From the NCBI GenBank assembly GCA_964371555.1, contig CAYJMQ010000030.1, positions 1-24,608 on the forward strand: a DNA stretch of 24,608 nucleotides, read 5' to 3'. Positions 13,226-20,613 of the stretch are shown here, piece by piece. The stretch comes from CAYJMQ01 sp964371555. Its GTDB lineage: Bacteria; Bdellovibrionota; JACOXK01; 2-02-FULL-40-11. Each line of letters begins with the position of its first letter. The first letter of the stretch is position 1. The notes under the pieces were generated by a model that saw only the letters and a list, made by a program, of their open reading frames with translations, was not told the DNA's origin and did no database searches. Both the position numbers and the translations under genes were made by a program.

Positions 13226-14341
13226 ATGTTTATCACTTATGACAATAAAAAACACGAGAAAGATATTCTCGGAAATACACCGAGAGCAGGGTTAAAAATT
13301 GTCTCTGGAAAAGGAGCAAAAAATAAGCTCGTTCACGGCGACAATCTTTCTATTCTTAAAACATTGCTTGACGACTATGCTGGCAAGGTTGATTTAGTCT
13401 ACATTGATCCGCCATTCGCGACAAATGGACATTTCAAAATCAGCGAGGAACGCGCAAACACAATCAGTAGTAGTAATAGTGACGCAATTGCGTATAGCGA
13501 CACACTCGTTGGAGCAGATTTCTTGGATTTTTTGCATGAACGGCTGATTTTTTTGCGCGAGCTTTTGTCGGAACGCGGGTCAATCTATCTCCATATTGAT
13601 TATAAAATTGGACACTATGTAAAACTGATCATGGATGAAGTTTTTGGACGAGATATGTTCAGAAATGACATTACTCGTATCAAGTGCAATCCAAAAAACT
13701 TTTACCGCAAAGCATACGGCAACATAAAGGACTTGATACTATTTTACTCAAAATCGAAAAGTCCGATTTGGAATGACCCACGTCTTCCTTTTTCGGAAGA
13801 GGATGAAGAACGTTTATTTAAGAAAGTCAACAAGGATGGTCGGCGTTATACAACAATTCCGCTTCACGCGCCCGGGGAAACCTCAAACGGTAATACTGGA
13901 AAGAAATGGAAGGAAATGATGCCACCAAAAGGTCGCCATTGGCGAACTGATCCGGCCATTTTGGAGGAATGGGATAAACAAGGGCTTATTGAGTGGTCGG
14001 CAAATGGCGTGCCGCGTAAAAAAATCTTTCTTGATGAAAAAGAAGGAAAGAAAATGCAGGATATTTGGGAATTCAAGGACCCCCAATACCCGCAATATCC
14101 AACAGAAAAAAGCCTGGATTTACTAAAATTTATTGTTGAGGCGTCCTCAAATGAAGGATGTTTAGTGCTTGATTGCTTTGCTGGTTCTGGCACGACACTG
14201 ATCGCCGCTCAATCGCTCAACCGAAATTGGATTGGAATTGATAAATCCGATGCCGCAGTCAAAATTGCCCAGAAGAGATTGAATGATTTGCCGGGCAGTT
14301 TGTTTTCAAAGGTTGAATACGAATTTTTGAAACAAGTTTAG
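13226..14341 (+). CDS. Type II DNA methyltransferase, beta class (N6-adenine or N4-cytosine)
   Basis: A 371-residue modification enzyme protecting host DNA from the adjacent nuclease. Catalytic motif IV, VDLVYIDPPFATNG, is at about residues 55-68 (Asp61-Pro-Pro-Phe). The AdoMet-binding motif I, LDCFAGSGTTL, comes later (Phe318 to Gly322), with WIGIDKS after it. Motif IV before motif I is the beta-class arrangement. The DPPF form is typical of amino-methyltransferases, but adenine versus cytosine cannot be fixed by eye. The region between the motifs (about 170-270) is the likely target-recognition part. Spacing of 5 bp after the endonuclease and absence of a strong ribosome-binding site suggest coupled translation. 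Confidence 0.93.
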   Translation: MFITYDNKKHEKDILGNTPRAGLKIVSGKGAKNKLVHGDNLSILKTLLDDYAGKVDLVYIDPPFATNGHFKISEERANTISSSNSDAIAYSDTLVGADFLDFLHERLIFLRELLSERGSIYLHIDYKIGHYVKLIMDEVFGRDMFRNDITRIKCNPKNFYRKAYGNIKDLILFYSKSKSPIWNDPRLPFSEEDEERLFKKVNKDGRRYTTIPLHAPGETSNGNTGKKWKEMMPPKGRHWRTDPAILEEWDKQGLIEWSANGVPRKKIFLDEKEGKKMQDIWEFKDPQYPQYPTEKSLDLLKFIVEASSNEGCLVLDCFAGSGTTLIAAQSLNRNWIGIDKSDAAVKIAQKRLNDLPGSLFSKVEYEFLKQV

Positions 14342-14389
14342 TCAGATACACTTTACTTATATTCTCATTTTAAAATAGTATAAGCCTGG

Positions 14390-15109
14390 ATGGATAAACT
14401 TCTTAAGAATTATCCTTTTTTAATGACCCCTCTTCAAATATTCATCACCCTGCTTCTTTACCTGCAATGTTCGATCATTATCGGTATTTCAGCCTTTCCA
14501 TCGATTTATCTTGTCACATCCTATTGGGGCTATTCAGAAAGTTGGCAGTTTATCGCAAGAATTTTTTGCCTCTCTGTCATATTTGGGGTCGGCTTTTTTT
14601 TGTATGCCATGGTGATTATATTTGTGGTTCCCCTGATTGTATTTTTGCTTCATTTGAGGATTCAGGAAGGGGAGTATCCCCTTTTTTCGGCAGGGGCTTT
14701 GAAATGGGCGAATTACAATAGCTTTATTCTCATTGTTCGGTTTACGTGTATGAATTTCCTGCGTGTGACCCCCTTTCTCAATTTTTTTCATAAAATGATG
14801 GGGGCAAAGATTGGCAAAAATGTTCAGATCAATACATCTGTGTTTGCAGACTCAAACCTGATTGAAATAGGAGATAATTCCATCATTGGCGGCGATGCGA
14901 CAATCATCGCCCATGTTGCCGAACGAAATAAACTCATCGTCAGACGTGTGAAAATCGGATCAAATGTGACAATCGGAATTATGACGATTGTCATGCCCGG
15001 GGTGAAGATCGGAGACGGTGTTGTGATTGCCGCAGGCTCTGTGATTCCGAAAGATACAAAAATCCCCCCCAATACGATTTGGGGGGGCGTCCCTGCGAGA
15101 CAAATCTAA
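14390..15109 (+). CDS. Membrane-anchored hexapeptide-repeat acyltransferase
   Basis: A 239-residue protein with about three hydrophobic helices in residues 1-105 (for example LQIFITLLLYLQCSIIIGI and the VIFGVGFFLYAMVIIFVVPLIVF stretch). After it comes a left-handed beta-helix domain of hexapeptide repeats (about 140-235: GAKIGKNVQI, NLIEIGDNSIIGG, VKIGSNVTIG, VKIGDGVVIAAGSVI), ending in WGGVPARQI, the usual cap of acetyltransferases. Such enzymes acylate sugars or lipids at the inner membrane. The N-terminal membrane part resembles the last domain of Pls/PosA-type proteins. Its stop lies 11 bp from the RND gene stop on the other strand. It follows the restriction-modification pair but shows no sign of belonging to it. 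Confidence 0.82.
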   Translation: MDKLLKNYPFLMTPLQIFITLLLYLQCSIIIGISAFPSIYLVTSYWGYSESWQFIARIFCLSVIFGVGFFLYAMVIIFVVPLIVFLLHLRIQEGEYPLFSAGALKWANYNSFILIVRFTCMNFLRVTPFLNFFHKMMGAKIGKNVQINTSVFADSNLIEIGDNSIIGGDATIIAHVAERNKLIVRRVKIGSNVTIGIMTIVMPGVKIGDGVVIAAGSVIPKDTKIPPNTIWGGVPARQI

Positions 15110-15120
15110 GATCCCCAAGA

Positions 15121-18100
15121 TTATTTGATGAAGCGATCCTTCATTTTCTGTGAAATAAAAGAGACCCTTTCAGAGACTCTCACCGGAACCGTTTGAAGCG
15201 ATGTGAGCAGGCCCCGCTGCAGGAGGGATTCCCGTAGCTCATTTAAAACGAGATAGATACAGGGGATGACAAAGAGTGTCAGAAACGCCGCAAAGAAAAG
15301 TCCCCAACTGAGCGCCAGCGCCGCCGGTTTTACGATATCATCGCTCCCCCCAATACCGTAGGCGATAGGGCCCAGCCCAAAAATAGTGGTAATTGAAGTC
15401 AGGATAATGGGGCGTAGACGCTGTCTGCAGGCCGAAATGATCGTCTCATGGAGAGAGAGCCCCTCTGCGATGCGTTGATTAAAAAGATCGATCAATATGA
15501 TTGCATTATTTACGACCACACCGGAAAGTCCAATCATCCCCAAGAGCGCCATGAAGCTGAACGGCTCCCAATGCAGCAGGAACGCCAAGATGATCCCGAT
15601 CGCCCCCAGAGGGAGTGTCATTAAGATGATGAGGGGTTGAAGAATGGATTGAAATGTGAGGCAGAGAATCAAAAAGATTGCCGAAAAAGCGACAATGAAT
15701 GCCTTTCCGAGACTCTTGAGCGATTTTGTTGAATCTTCCTGCTCTCCCCCATACTCAACGGTGTAACCCAAAAACTGCTGTTCAATATCTTTAAACTTTT
15801 TCTGTAACTCCCGGTTAACCGTGAATGAAGTTGCGGCTTTTGGATCTATGCTTGCGGTGACAGCGGCCCTTCGTTTCTGATTGTAGTGATTGATGTGAGA
15901 GATTCCTCGTGCCAACTGAATTTGGGCGACTTCTTTGAGCGGGATCAGATTCCCGCGGTCATTGGGAATCAGAAGCAGATTGAAAATATTGGGGTCATTT
16001 CGAAAACGCTCGGCTATTTTTACGCGAACATGAATTTCTTCTTCCCCCTTTTTAATGGTGGTTGCCACGATTCCTTCAAACGCGTTTCTCATAGAATGCG
16101 CAATCTGCCCCACCGAAAGTCCTGCCTGAGAGGCCTTGAGTTCATTTACGATCACCTGATATTCTTTTTTTCCCTCCTCCAGGCTGTCTTCGATATCCCT
16201 GATTCCCTTCATCTGTTTCAGCTCTTGTTTGTAAAGCCCGGCGATTTCTTCCAGGATTGCAAAGTCGTCTCCGCGTATTTCGACTGAAATTTCTTTGCCA
16301 ATCGGGGGACCCGGTTTTACTTTTGAGAAACGGATGAATTCAAAACCCTGAAGAGACTGGTTGGAAACTATTTTTTGTTCGAGATCGCGGATGATCTCAT
16401 TGGCATCACGTTTTCTTTTGGAGGGGGGGGTGAGAAAGACGACGATTTGTCCAACATGACTCCCCCGTTTTGTGAAGGGATCGTGTATATCCTGCTGGCT
16501 GATGCCAATTTGAGTCGTAAAGATATTGAGTTCTTCCTTTGGAAGTTCGGAAACAATTTTCTCAATCGAAGAGAAACGCTCAGAGGTTTCAGCCAGCGGT
16601 GTCCCGGTTTTTGTGTTGGCGCGAATAAAAAAGATTTCGATTCCTTTGGCCGGGAAGAGTGAAAAGGGGATGACCTTTATTCCGATAATCAAAGAGATCG
16701 GAAGAGCACACGTTGAACTCCAGTCACTTGNNNNNNNNNNAGAGCCGACAAAAGCGATGGCAACCGTTGCAATCACTCTGTATTTTCGATGGAGCGCTTT
16801 TTGAAGCGCGCGTTCGTATGCGTTAGAGATTCGTTCGAACCAGGAAGGGGTAACCAGTTTTTCCTTTGAGGGATCAATCCATGCCGCGCAATGGGCAGGG
16901 AGAATAAAAATTGCCTCAAAAAAGGAGACGAGCAAGGCAAGAATGACGACAGCTGAAATCTGCCATGTAAATTTTCCCATGGTACCCGACATAAACATCA
17001 GCGGCAAAAAGGCGACGATTGTCGTTAAAACCGATCCCAAAACTGGGAGAACAACTTCAGATGCGCCGATGAGAGCAGCCTCTTTGGGCGATTTCCCTTT
17101 TTGCATATGATGAAAAATATTCTCCGCGAATATAATCGAGTCATCGATAAGCATCCCAGAGATGATAATGAGCCCAAACATTGCAACCAGATTGAGGGTA
17201 ATTCCAAAAAGTTTCATGAGAATAAAAGTGGTAAAAAAAGCAAAAGGGATTCCAAGCGATGTGATCAATGCGATTCGTTTTGAAAGAAAAAGGAGCAGAA
17301 CAACAATGACGAGAAATATTCCAAACCATCCATTGCTTGTGAGAACGTTCAGACGGCGTTTGACATAATAAGAGAGGTCGTGGGAAATGTCGATCGAGAG
17401 TCCGCTTGGAGCCCGGTTCCTGAATTTATCGATGATTTTTTTCACCTGATTTGCGATGGTGATGGCATCCCCCTTGGCACGCTTGAGAACCAGCAGGCTG
17501 ACCGCTTTTTGTCCGCGGACTTTTTCCATCACTGTCTCTTCGGAAAAGGTGTCTAGAACCGTGGCAATGTTTTTAATTTGATTGGCATTCCCCGCGTCAT
17601 TGGAACGAATAACGACATTCATGATCTCATCCGGTGTTTCTATCTCTCCAATCGTTCGCACCAAGAATTCCTGGCCCGGTTGTCTCATCGTCCCCCCCGG
17701 AAGATTAACGTTTTTTGCTTTTAACGCGGACACAATCTGGGGGAGGGAAAGATGATAGTTTTTAAGACGCATAGGGTCGACTTCAACCCAGTATTCACGA
17801 TTTCTCCATCCGCTTTTGACAACGGAACTGATCCCGTCGATTAATTCGAGTTCGTTTTTGAGAAGATCCGCCCATAATCGTAAAATTGGCTCTGGAAGTC
17901 CGAAGAAACTGATTTCAATCAGCGGCTGATCATGGGTTTTGATTTCTTCAACGACCGGTTTTTCGGCATCCTGGGGAAGATCGTCAATGCGATCGATCGC
18001 CCTCTGGATATCGGTTTTGATCTTCTCTTTTTCGTTTTTGGAAAGATCTTCGTCCAGTGTGACTATTGCCAGCGATTTTCCTTCCAGCGAGATCGAATAT

Positions 18101-18342
18101 ATTTTGTCGATTCCATCGACCTCTTTGATCGCCTTTTCAACAGGGGATGTGATGAGTTTCTCAACCTCCCTCGCTGAACTTCCAGGGTAGACCGTTGTGG
18201 CTGTCATCACATCCATGGTGATCAGCGGGATAGCCTCGCGTTGAAGTGAAAAAAGACTGATGATGCCGCATATTAAAATGAATACCGAAAGGAGATTAAA
18301 AAAAAGAGATCGTTCGATGCAAAAGGAGATTATTTTTTTCAT
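15121..18342 (-). CDS. RND efflux permease, interrupted by an assembly gap
   Basis: An inner-membrane, proton-driven RND exporter of the AcrB/HAE1-like type. The apparent length is 1073 residues, of which about 535-550 are artefact (Ns and adapter). The N-terminus (IERSLFFNLLSVFILICGIISL, then YPGSSAREVEKLITSPVEKAI) is typical. The proton-relay Asp pair is present in transmembrane helix 4 as Asp400-Asp401 (GMLIDDSIIFAEN). The helix 10 position that is Lys in AcrB is not Lys here (GVVVNNAII, 941-949), as in several other RND branches. Both periplasmic porter halves and all repeats are present. The gap falls at the start of the second half's first helix. The start overlaps the TolC-like stop as ATGA. 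No membrane-fusion adaptor gene is in this operon. Confidence 0.9.
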   Translation of the reverse strand: MKKIISFCIERSLFFNLLSVFILICGIISLFSLQREAIPLITMDVMTATTVYPGSSAREVEKLITSPVEKAIKEVDGIDKIYSISLEGKSLAIVTLDEDLSKNEKEKIKTDIQRAIDRIDDLPQDAEKPVVEEIKTHDQPLIEISFFGLPEPILRLWADLLKNELELIDGISSVVKSGWRNREYWVEVDPMRLKNYHLSLPQIVSALKAKNVNLPGGTMRQPGQEFLVRTIGEIETPDEIMNVVIRSNDAGNANQIKNIATVLDTFSEETVMEKVRGQKAVSLLVLKRAKGDAITIANQVKKIIDKFRNRAPSGLSIDISHDLSYYVKRRLNVLTSNGWFGIFLVIVVLLLFLSKRIALITSLGIPFAFFTTFILMKLFGITLNLVAMFGLIIISGMLIDDSIIFAENIFHHMQKGKSPKEAALIGASEVVLPVLGSVLTTIVAFLPLMFMSGTMGKFTWQISAVVILALLVSFFEAIFILPAHCAAWIDPSKEKLVTPSWFERISNAYERALQKALHRKYRVIATVAIAFVGSXXXXSDWSSTCALPISLIIGIKVIPFSLFPAKGIEIFFIRANTKTGTPLAETSERFSSIEKIVSELPKEELNIFTTQIGISQQDIHDPFTKRGSHVGQIVVFLTPPSKRKRDANEIIRDLEQKIVSNQSLQGFEFIRFSKVKPGPPIGKEISVEIRGDDFAILEEIAGLYKQELKQMKGIRDIEDSLEEGKKEYQVIVNELKASQAGLSVGQIAHSMRNAFEGIVATTIKKGEEEIHVRVKIAERFRNDPNIFNLLLIPNDRGNLIPLKEVAQIQLARGISHINHYNQKRRAAVTASIDPKAATSFTVNRELQKKFKDIEQQFLGYTVEYGGEQEDSTKSLKSLGKAFIVAFSAIFLILCLTFQSILQPLIILMTLPLGAIGIILAFLLHWEPFSFMALLGMIGLSGVVVNNAIILIDLFNQRIAEGLSLHETIISACRQRLRPIILTSITTIFGLGPIAYGIGGSDDIVKPAALALSWGLFFAAFLTLFVIPCIYLVLNELRESLLQRGLLTSLQTVPVRVSERVSFISQKMKDRFIK
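16695..16740. other. Illumina adapter read-through plus scaffold gap of 10 N
   Basis: Positions 16695-16727 match the Illumina TruSeq adapter, beginning AGATCGGAAGAGCACACG and continuing through GAACTCCAGTCAC, with one base missing in the middle. Three bases and ten N follow. This is not biological sequence. It puts the well-known contaminant peptide SDWSSTCALPIS and four X residues into the RND protein. The true distance between the flanks is unknown, so the intact reading frame across it is fortuitous. Confidence 0.97.
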
Positions 18343-19943
18343 GTCAGCTCCCTGATAATTTCTTCAAGCAAGTTGCCTTCACTCCGTTTTAAATCCAAAA
18401 GCGCTTTTTCATAATTAAGGAGCGCCTGAATGTAATTGCTTTGACTGACGAGATAATCTTCCTGCGATTGCACAACAAAGTTTATGCTCAATCTCCCCTG
18501 ATTAAATTTTTCCTCTTCGGCTATTTTTTTTTGTTTTAAAAGCCTTGAAATCTTATCTAATGTTTTTACCTGAAGCCCGTGGGTTTTTAAGAGTTCAATT
18601 TTTTTGGCAATATCGAGTCTGATTTCATTTTCCAGTTTTTCAACACGATAGAGCGCTTGAAGTTTCTCAATCCGGCTTTTTTGATATGCGCTCCCGGCCT
18701 CATGATTTTCAAGCGGGAAAGAGAGGGTTGCCCCTATAAAGTAGGTTGGAAAATCAAAGGTTCCAACATCCTCAATCGCTTTTTCATATTCGGGATCGAG
18801 ACCATTGTAGGCGACCATTCCAGTGATATTGAGCTCGGGGAGAAGCGCGTTTTTTCGAATGCCGTGGCTTGCCATTTTAAACTGCAACTCCTCCTTGGCC
18901 GATTTATAATCTTTGCGCTGGAGAAATGCCTTGCGCGTCGATTCCTCAAACGCCAGAGTAACTTCTTTGTGCTTCAAGGGGTCTTCTGCGACTATGATAT
19001 CTCTCGAATCATCCCGCAGCGCGATTTTCAGATGCGTATGCGCCAGATCCCATTGGTTTTGGGCGATCAGAAGGTCGTTTTCACGCGCGCTGACATTCGC
19101 TTCGGAAGCCAAAAGATCGGTCTTCTCAACCAATCCCAATTTCAGTTTCTTTTGATTGGCCAAAAACAGACGCTCGGCATCCGCGAGCGCCTGTTTTTTG
19201 ATTTCACGATGGGCGGCAGCCGCGGAAAGTTCCCAATAGAGATTTGAGATCCCATGAATCGCCCCCTCTATTTTTTCTTGTGAGCCTTGTTTTGAAATTT
19301 CAGCCTGAAAACGGGCGCGTTTAAGTTCTTGGCGGTCATTCGTGCCAAACGCGTTTTTTAAAAGGGGTTGGGTGATCGTGAGTTCAAGCCTCGGATCCCA
19401 ATATTTTTTTAACTCTGCGAATGCCGAATTTGTCTCCTTGTAAATATTCTTAAACTGAAAGTTGGCCGTTGCGCCGAATAAGAGTTTTTTACCCAGCCCC
19501 GCATGAATGACGCCTGTTTTATTCCGTGTGCCGGGGACCGTGCTTGAGGGTTTGTCGCGATCATCCATCCAGTCGGCGCCCGTAAAAAATTGTGTGTCAA
19601 AGAGCGCCTGCGCCTGATTGATAAATGCGTCGCCGAGTTCCTCTTCCAATCTTGCAATTTTAATAGCGCTGTTTTTTTCGAGCGCGATGCGGAGCGTCTC
19701 TTTGTACGAAAGACTGCGTTCAGCCGCGGCTGCGGTAAGAAACGGCCAGTGAAAAGAGATCGCTAAAATGATGCAATATGGCAGGAAAGAATGTGAGCGC
19801 TTTGTATCGTCATGAGAAACCTTCACGCAGGGTGAGCGGGCATGGATTTTGGCCACAGGCCAAAAGAGCGAGCCCGAGTGAGAGCGCAAATTTCCCGCCG
19901 GGAAATTTGACGCGTGTTTCGAATGACCATACAAAGCGCTCAC
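18339..19943 (-). CDS. TolC-family outer-membrane efflux factor, 5' end built from an inserted repeat
   Basis: Periplasm-spanning outer-membrane channel partner of the downstream RND pump. After a signal peptide (hydrophobic FLPYCIILAISFHWPFL, cleavage near TAAAA) come SYKETLRIALEKN and two long coiled-coil blocks (about 85-300 and 330-530), with QPLLKNAFG and the DYLVSQSNYIQALLNYEKALLDL ending typical of OEP repeats. The frame opens at GTG 19943, which overlaps the nth stop and has AGGGG just upstream. However, residues 1 to about 50 are encoded entirely by a 151-bp inverted-repeat element and would put 50 residues before the signal peptide. GTG at 19826 is a better start for secretion, though it lacks a ribosome-binding site. 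The RND start overlaps the 3' end by ATGA. Confidence 0.87.
   Translation of the reverse strand: MSALYGHSKHASNFPAGNLRSHSGSLFWPVAKIHARSPCVKVSHDDTKRSHSFLPYCIILAISFHWPFLTAAAAERSLSYKETLRIALEKNSAIKIARLEEELGDAFINQAQALFDTQFFTGADWMDDRDKPSSTVPGTRNKTGVIHAGLGKKLLFGATANFQFKNIYKETNSAFAELKKYWDPRLELTITQPLLKNAFGTNDRQELKRARFQAEISKQGSQEKIEGAIHGISNLYWELSAAAAHREIKKQALADAERLFLANQKKLKLGLVEKTDLLASEANVSARENDLLIAQNQWDLAHTHLKIALRDDSRDIIVAEDPLKHKEVTLAFEESTRKAFLQRKDYKSAKEELQFKMASHGIRKNALLPELNITGMVAYNGLDPEYEKAIEDVGTFDFPTYFIGATLSFPLENHEAGSAYQKSRIEKLQALYRVEKLENEIRLDIAKKIELLKTHGLQVKTLDKISRLLKQKKIAEEEKFNQGRLSINFVVQSQEDYLVSQSNYIQALLNYEKALLDLKRSEGNLLEEIIRELT
19793..19943. mobile_element. 151-bp MITE-like element with 29-bp inverted ends
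   Basis: GTGAGCGCTTTGTAT at 19793-19807 is exactly inverted at 19929-19943. The match continues to 25 of 29 bases at each end (through GTCAT and GAAAC). Inside are two perfect small hairpins: TTTGGCC-ACA-GGCCAAA (about 19849-19865) and AAATTTCCC-GCC-GGGAAATTT (about 19888-19908). It has no coding capacity of its own. It spans the nth/tolC junction. The nth stop TGA and the GTG start of the TolC-like frame both lie in its right end, and the left end lies inside the signal-peptide region. No target duplication is evident. Confidence 0.75.
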
Positions 19944-20569
19944 TTTGTTACCCCTATTTTGGGACAGAGCTTTTCAACAGGGCATTTCGAACAGCGCGGC
20001 TTTCTTGCAACACAAATAGCCCGTCCATGGTGAATCATTCTGTGTGAAAAGATGGTCCATTCCTGTTTAGGAATGAGTTTCATGAGGTCAAATTCCACTT
20101 TGACCGGATCGTTGTTTTTCGTCAAGCCCATTCGGGCAGACAAGCGAAGCATATGCGTATCGACGACAATGCCAGGTGTATTAAATGCGTTTCCCAGAAT
20201 CACATTGGCTGTTTTTCGCCCAATCCCCGGCAGTTTTACAAGCTCTTCAAGAGAGCGGGGGACCCGGCCATTGTGTTTTTCATCAATCACCTTCATCGCC
20301 CCCAGAATGCTCTTGGTCTTATTTTGATAAAATCCTGTTGAGCGAATCAGGTTCTGAAATTCAGAAATATTTGCGTCGGCATACTCTTTTGCTGTTTTAT
20401 ATTTTTTAAAAACAGCCGGCGTAACCAGATTTACGCGTTTATCCGTGCATTGGGCTGAAAGAATGGTAGCCACGAGAAGCTCTAATGGATTCTTAAAATC
20501 CAGCGCGCACTTGGCGTCGGTGTAGGTTTTTTTGAGGATCTGGTTTATTTTTCGCGCTTGATTTTGCAT
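19940..20569 (-). CDS. nth: Endonuclease III
   Basis: A base-excision-repair DNA glycosylase/AP lyase removing oxidised pyrimidines. From the ATG at 20569 it has 209 residues, the family's normal length (E. coli 211). The helix-hairpin-helix LPGIGRKTAN is at 113-122 with catalytic Lys119, and the catalytic Asp137 is in VVDTHMLRL. The [4Fe-4S] cluster motif is complete: Cys186-x6-Cys193-x2-Cys196-x5-Cys202. A longer frame opening at 20689 overlaps polX and adds 40 residues unrelated to the family, so it is rejected. The last codons and the stop fall at the edge of the inverted-repeat element. The polX stop is 44 bp upstream, and a small hairpin (20587-20603) lies in between. Confidence 0.96.
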   Translation of the reverse strand: MQNQARKINQILKKTYTDAKCALDFKNPLELLVATILSAQCTDKRVNLVTPAVFKKYKTAKEYADANISEFQNLIRSTGFYQNKTKSILGAMKVIDEKHNGRVPRSLEELVKLPGIGRKTANVILGNAFNTPGIVVDTHMLRLSARMGLTKNNDPVKVEFDLMKLIPKQEWTIFSHRMIHHGRAICVARKPRCSKCPVEKLCPKIGVTK

Positions 20570-20613
20570 ATTTATGACTCGGCGCCCATTTCTTTCAGAA
20601 ATGAGCTTGCGAC

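Noticed and set aside
16526..16804. Plus-strand frame across the N gap
   Set aside because: It is a shadow of the RND gene and runs through adapter sequence and Ns.
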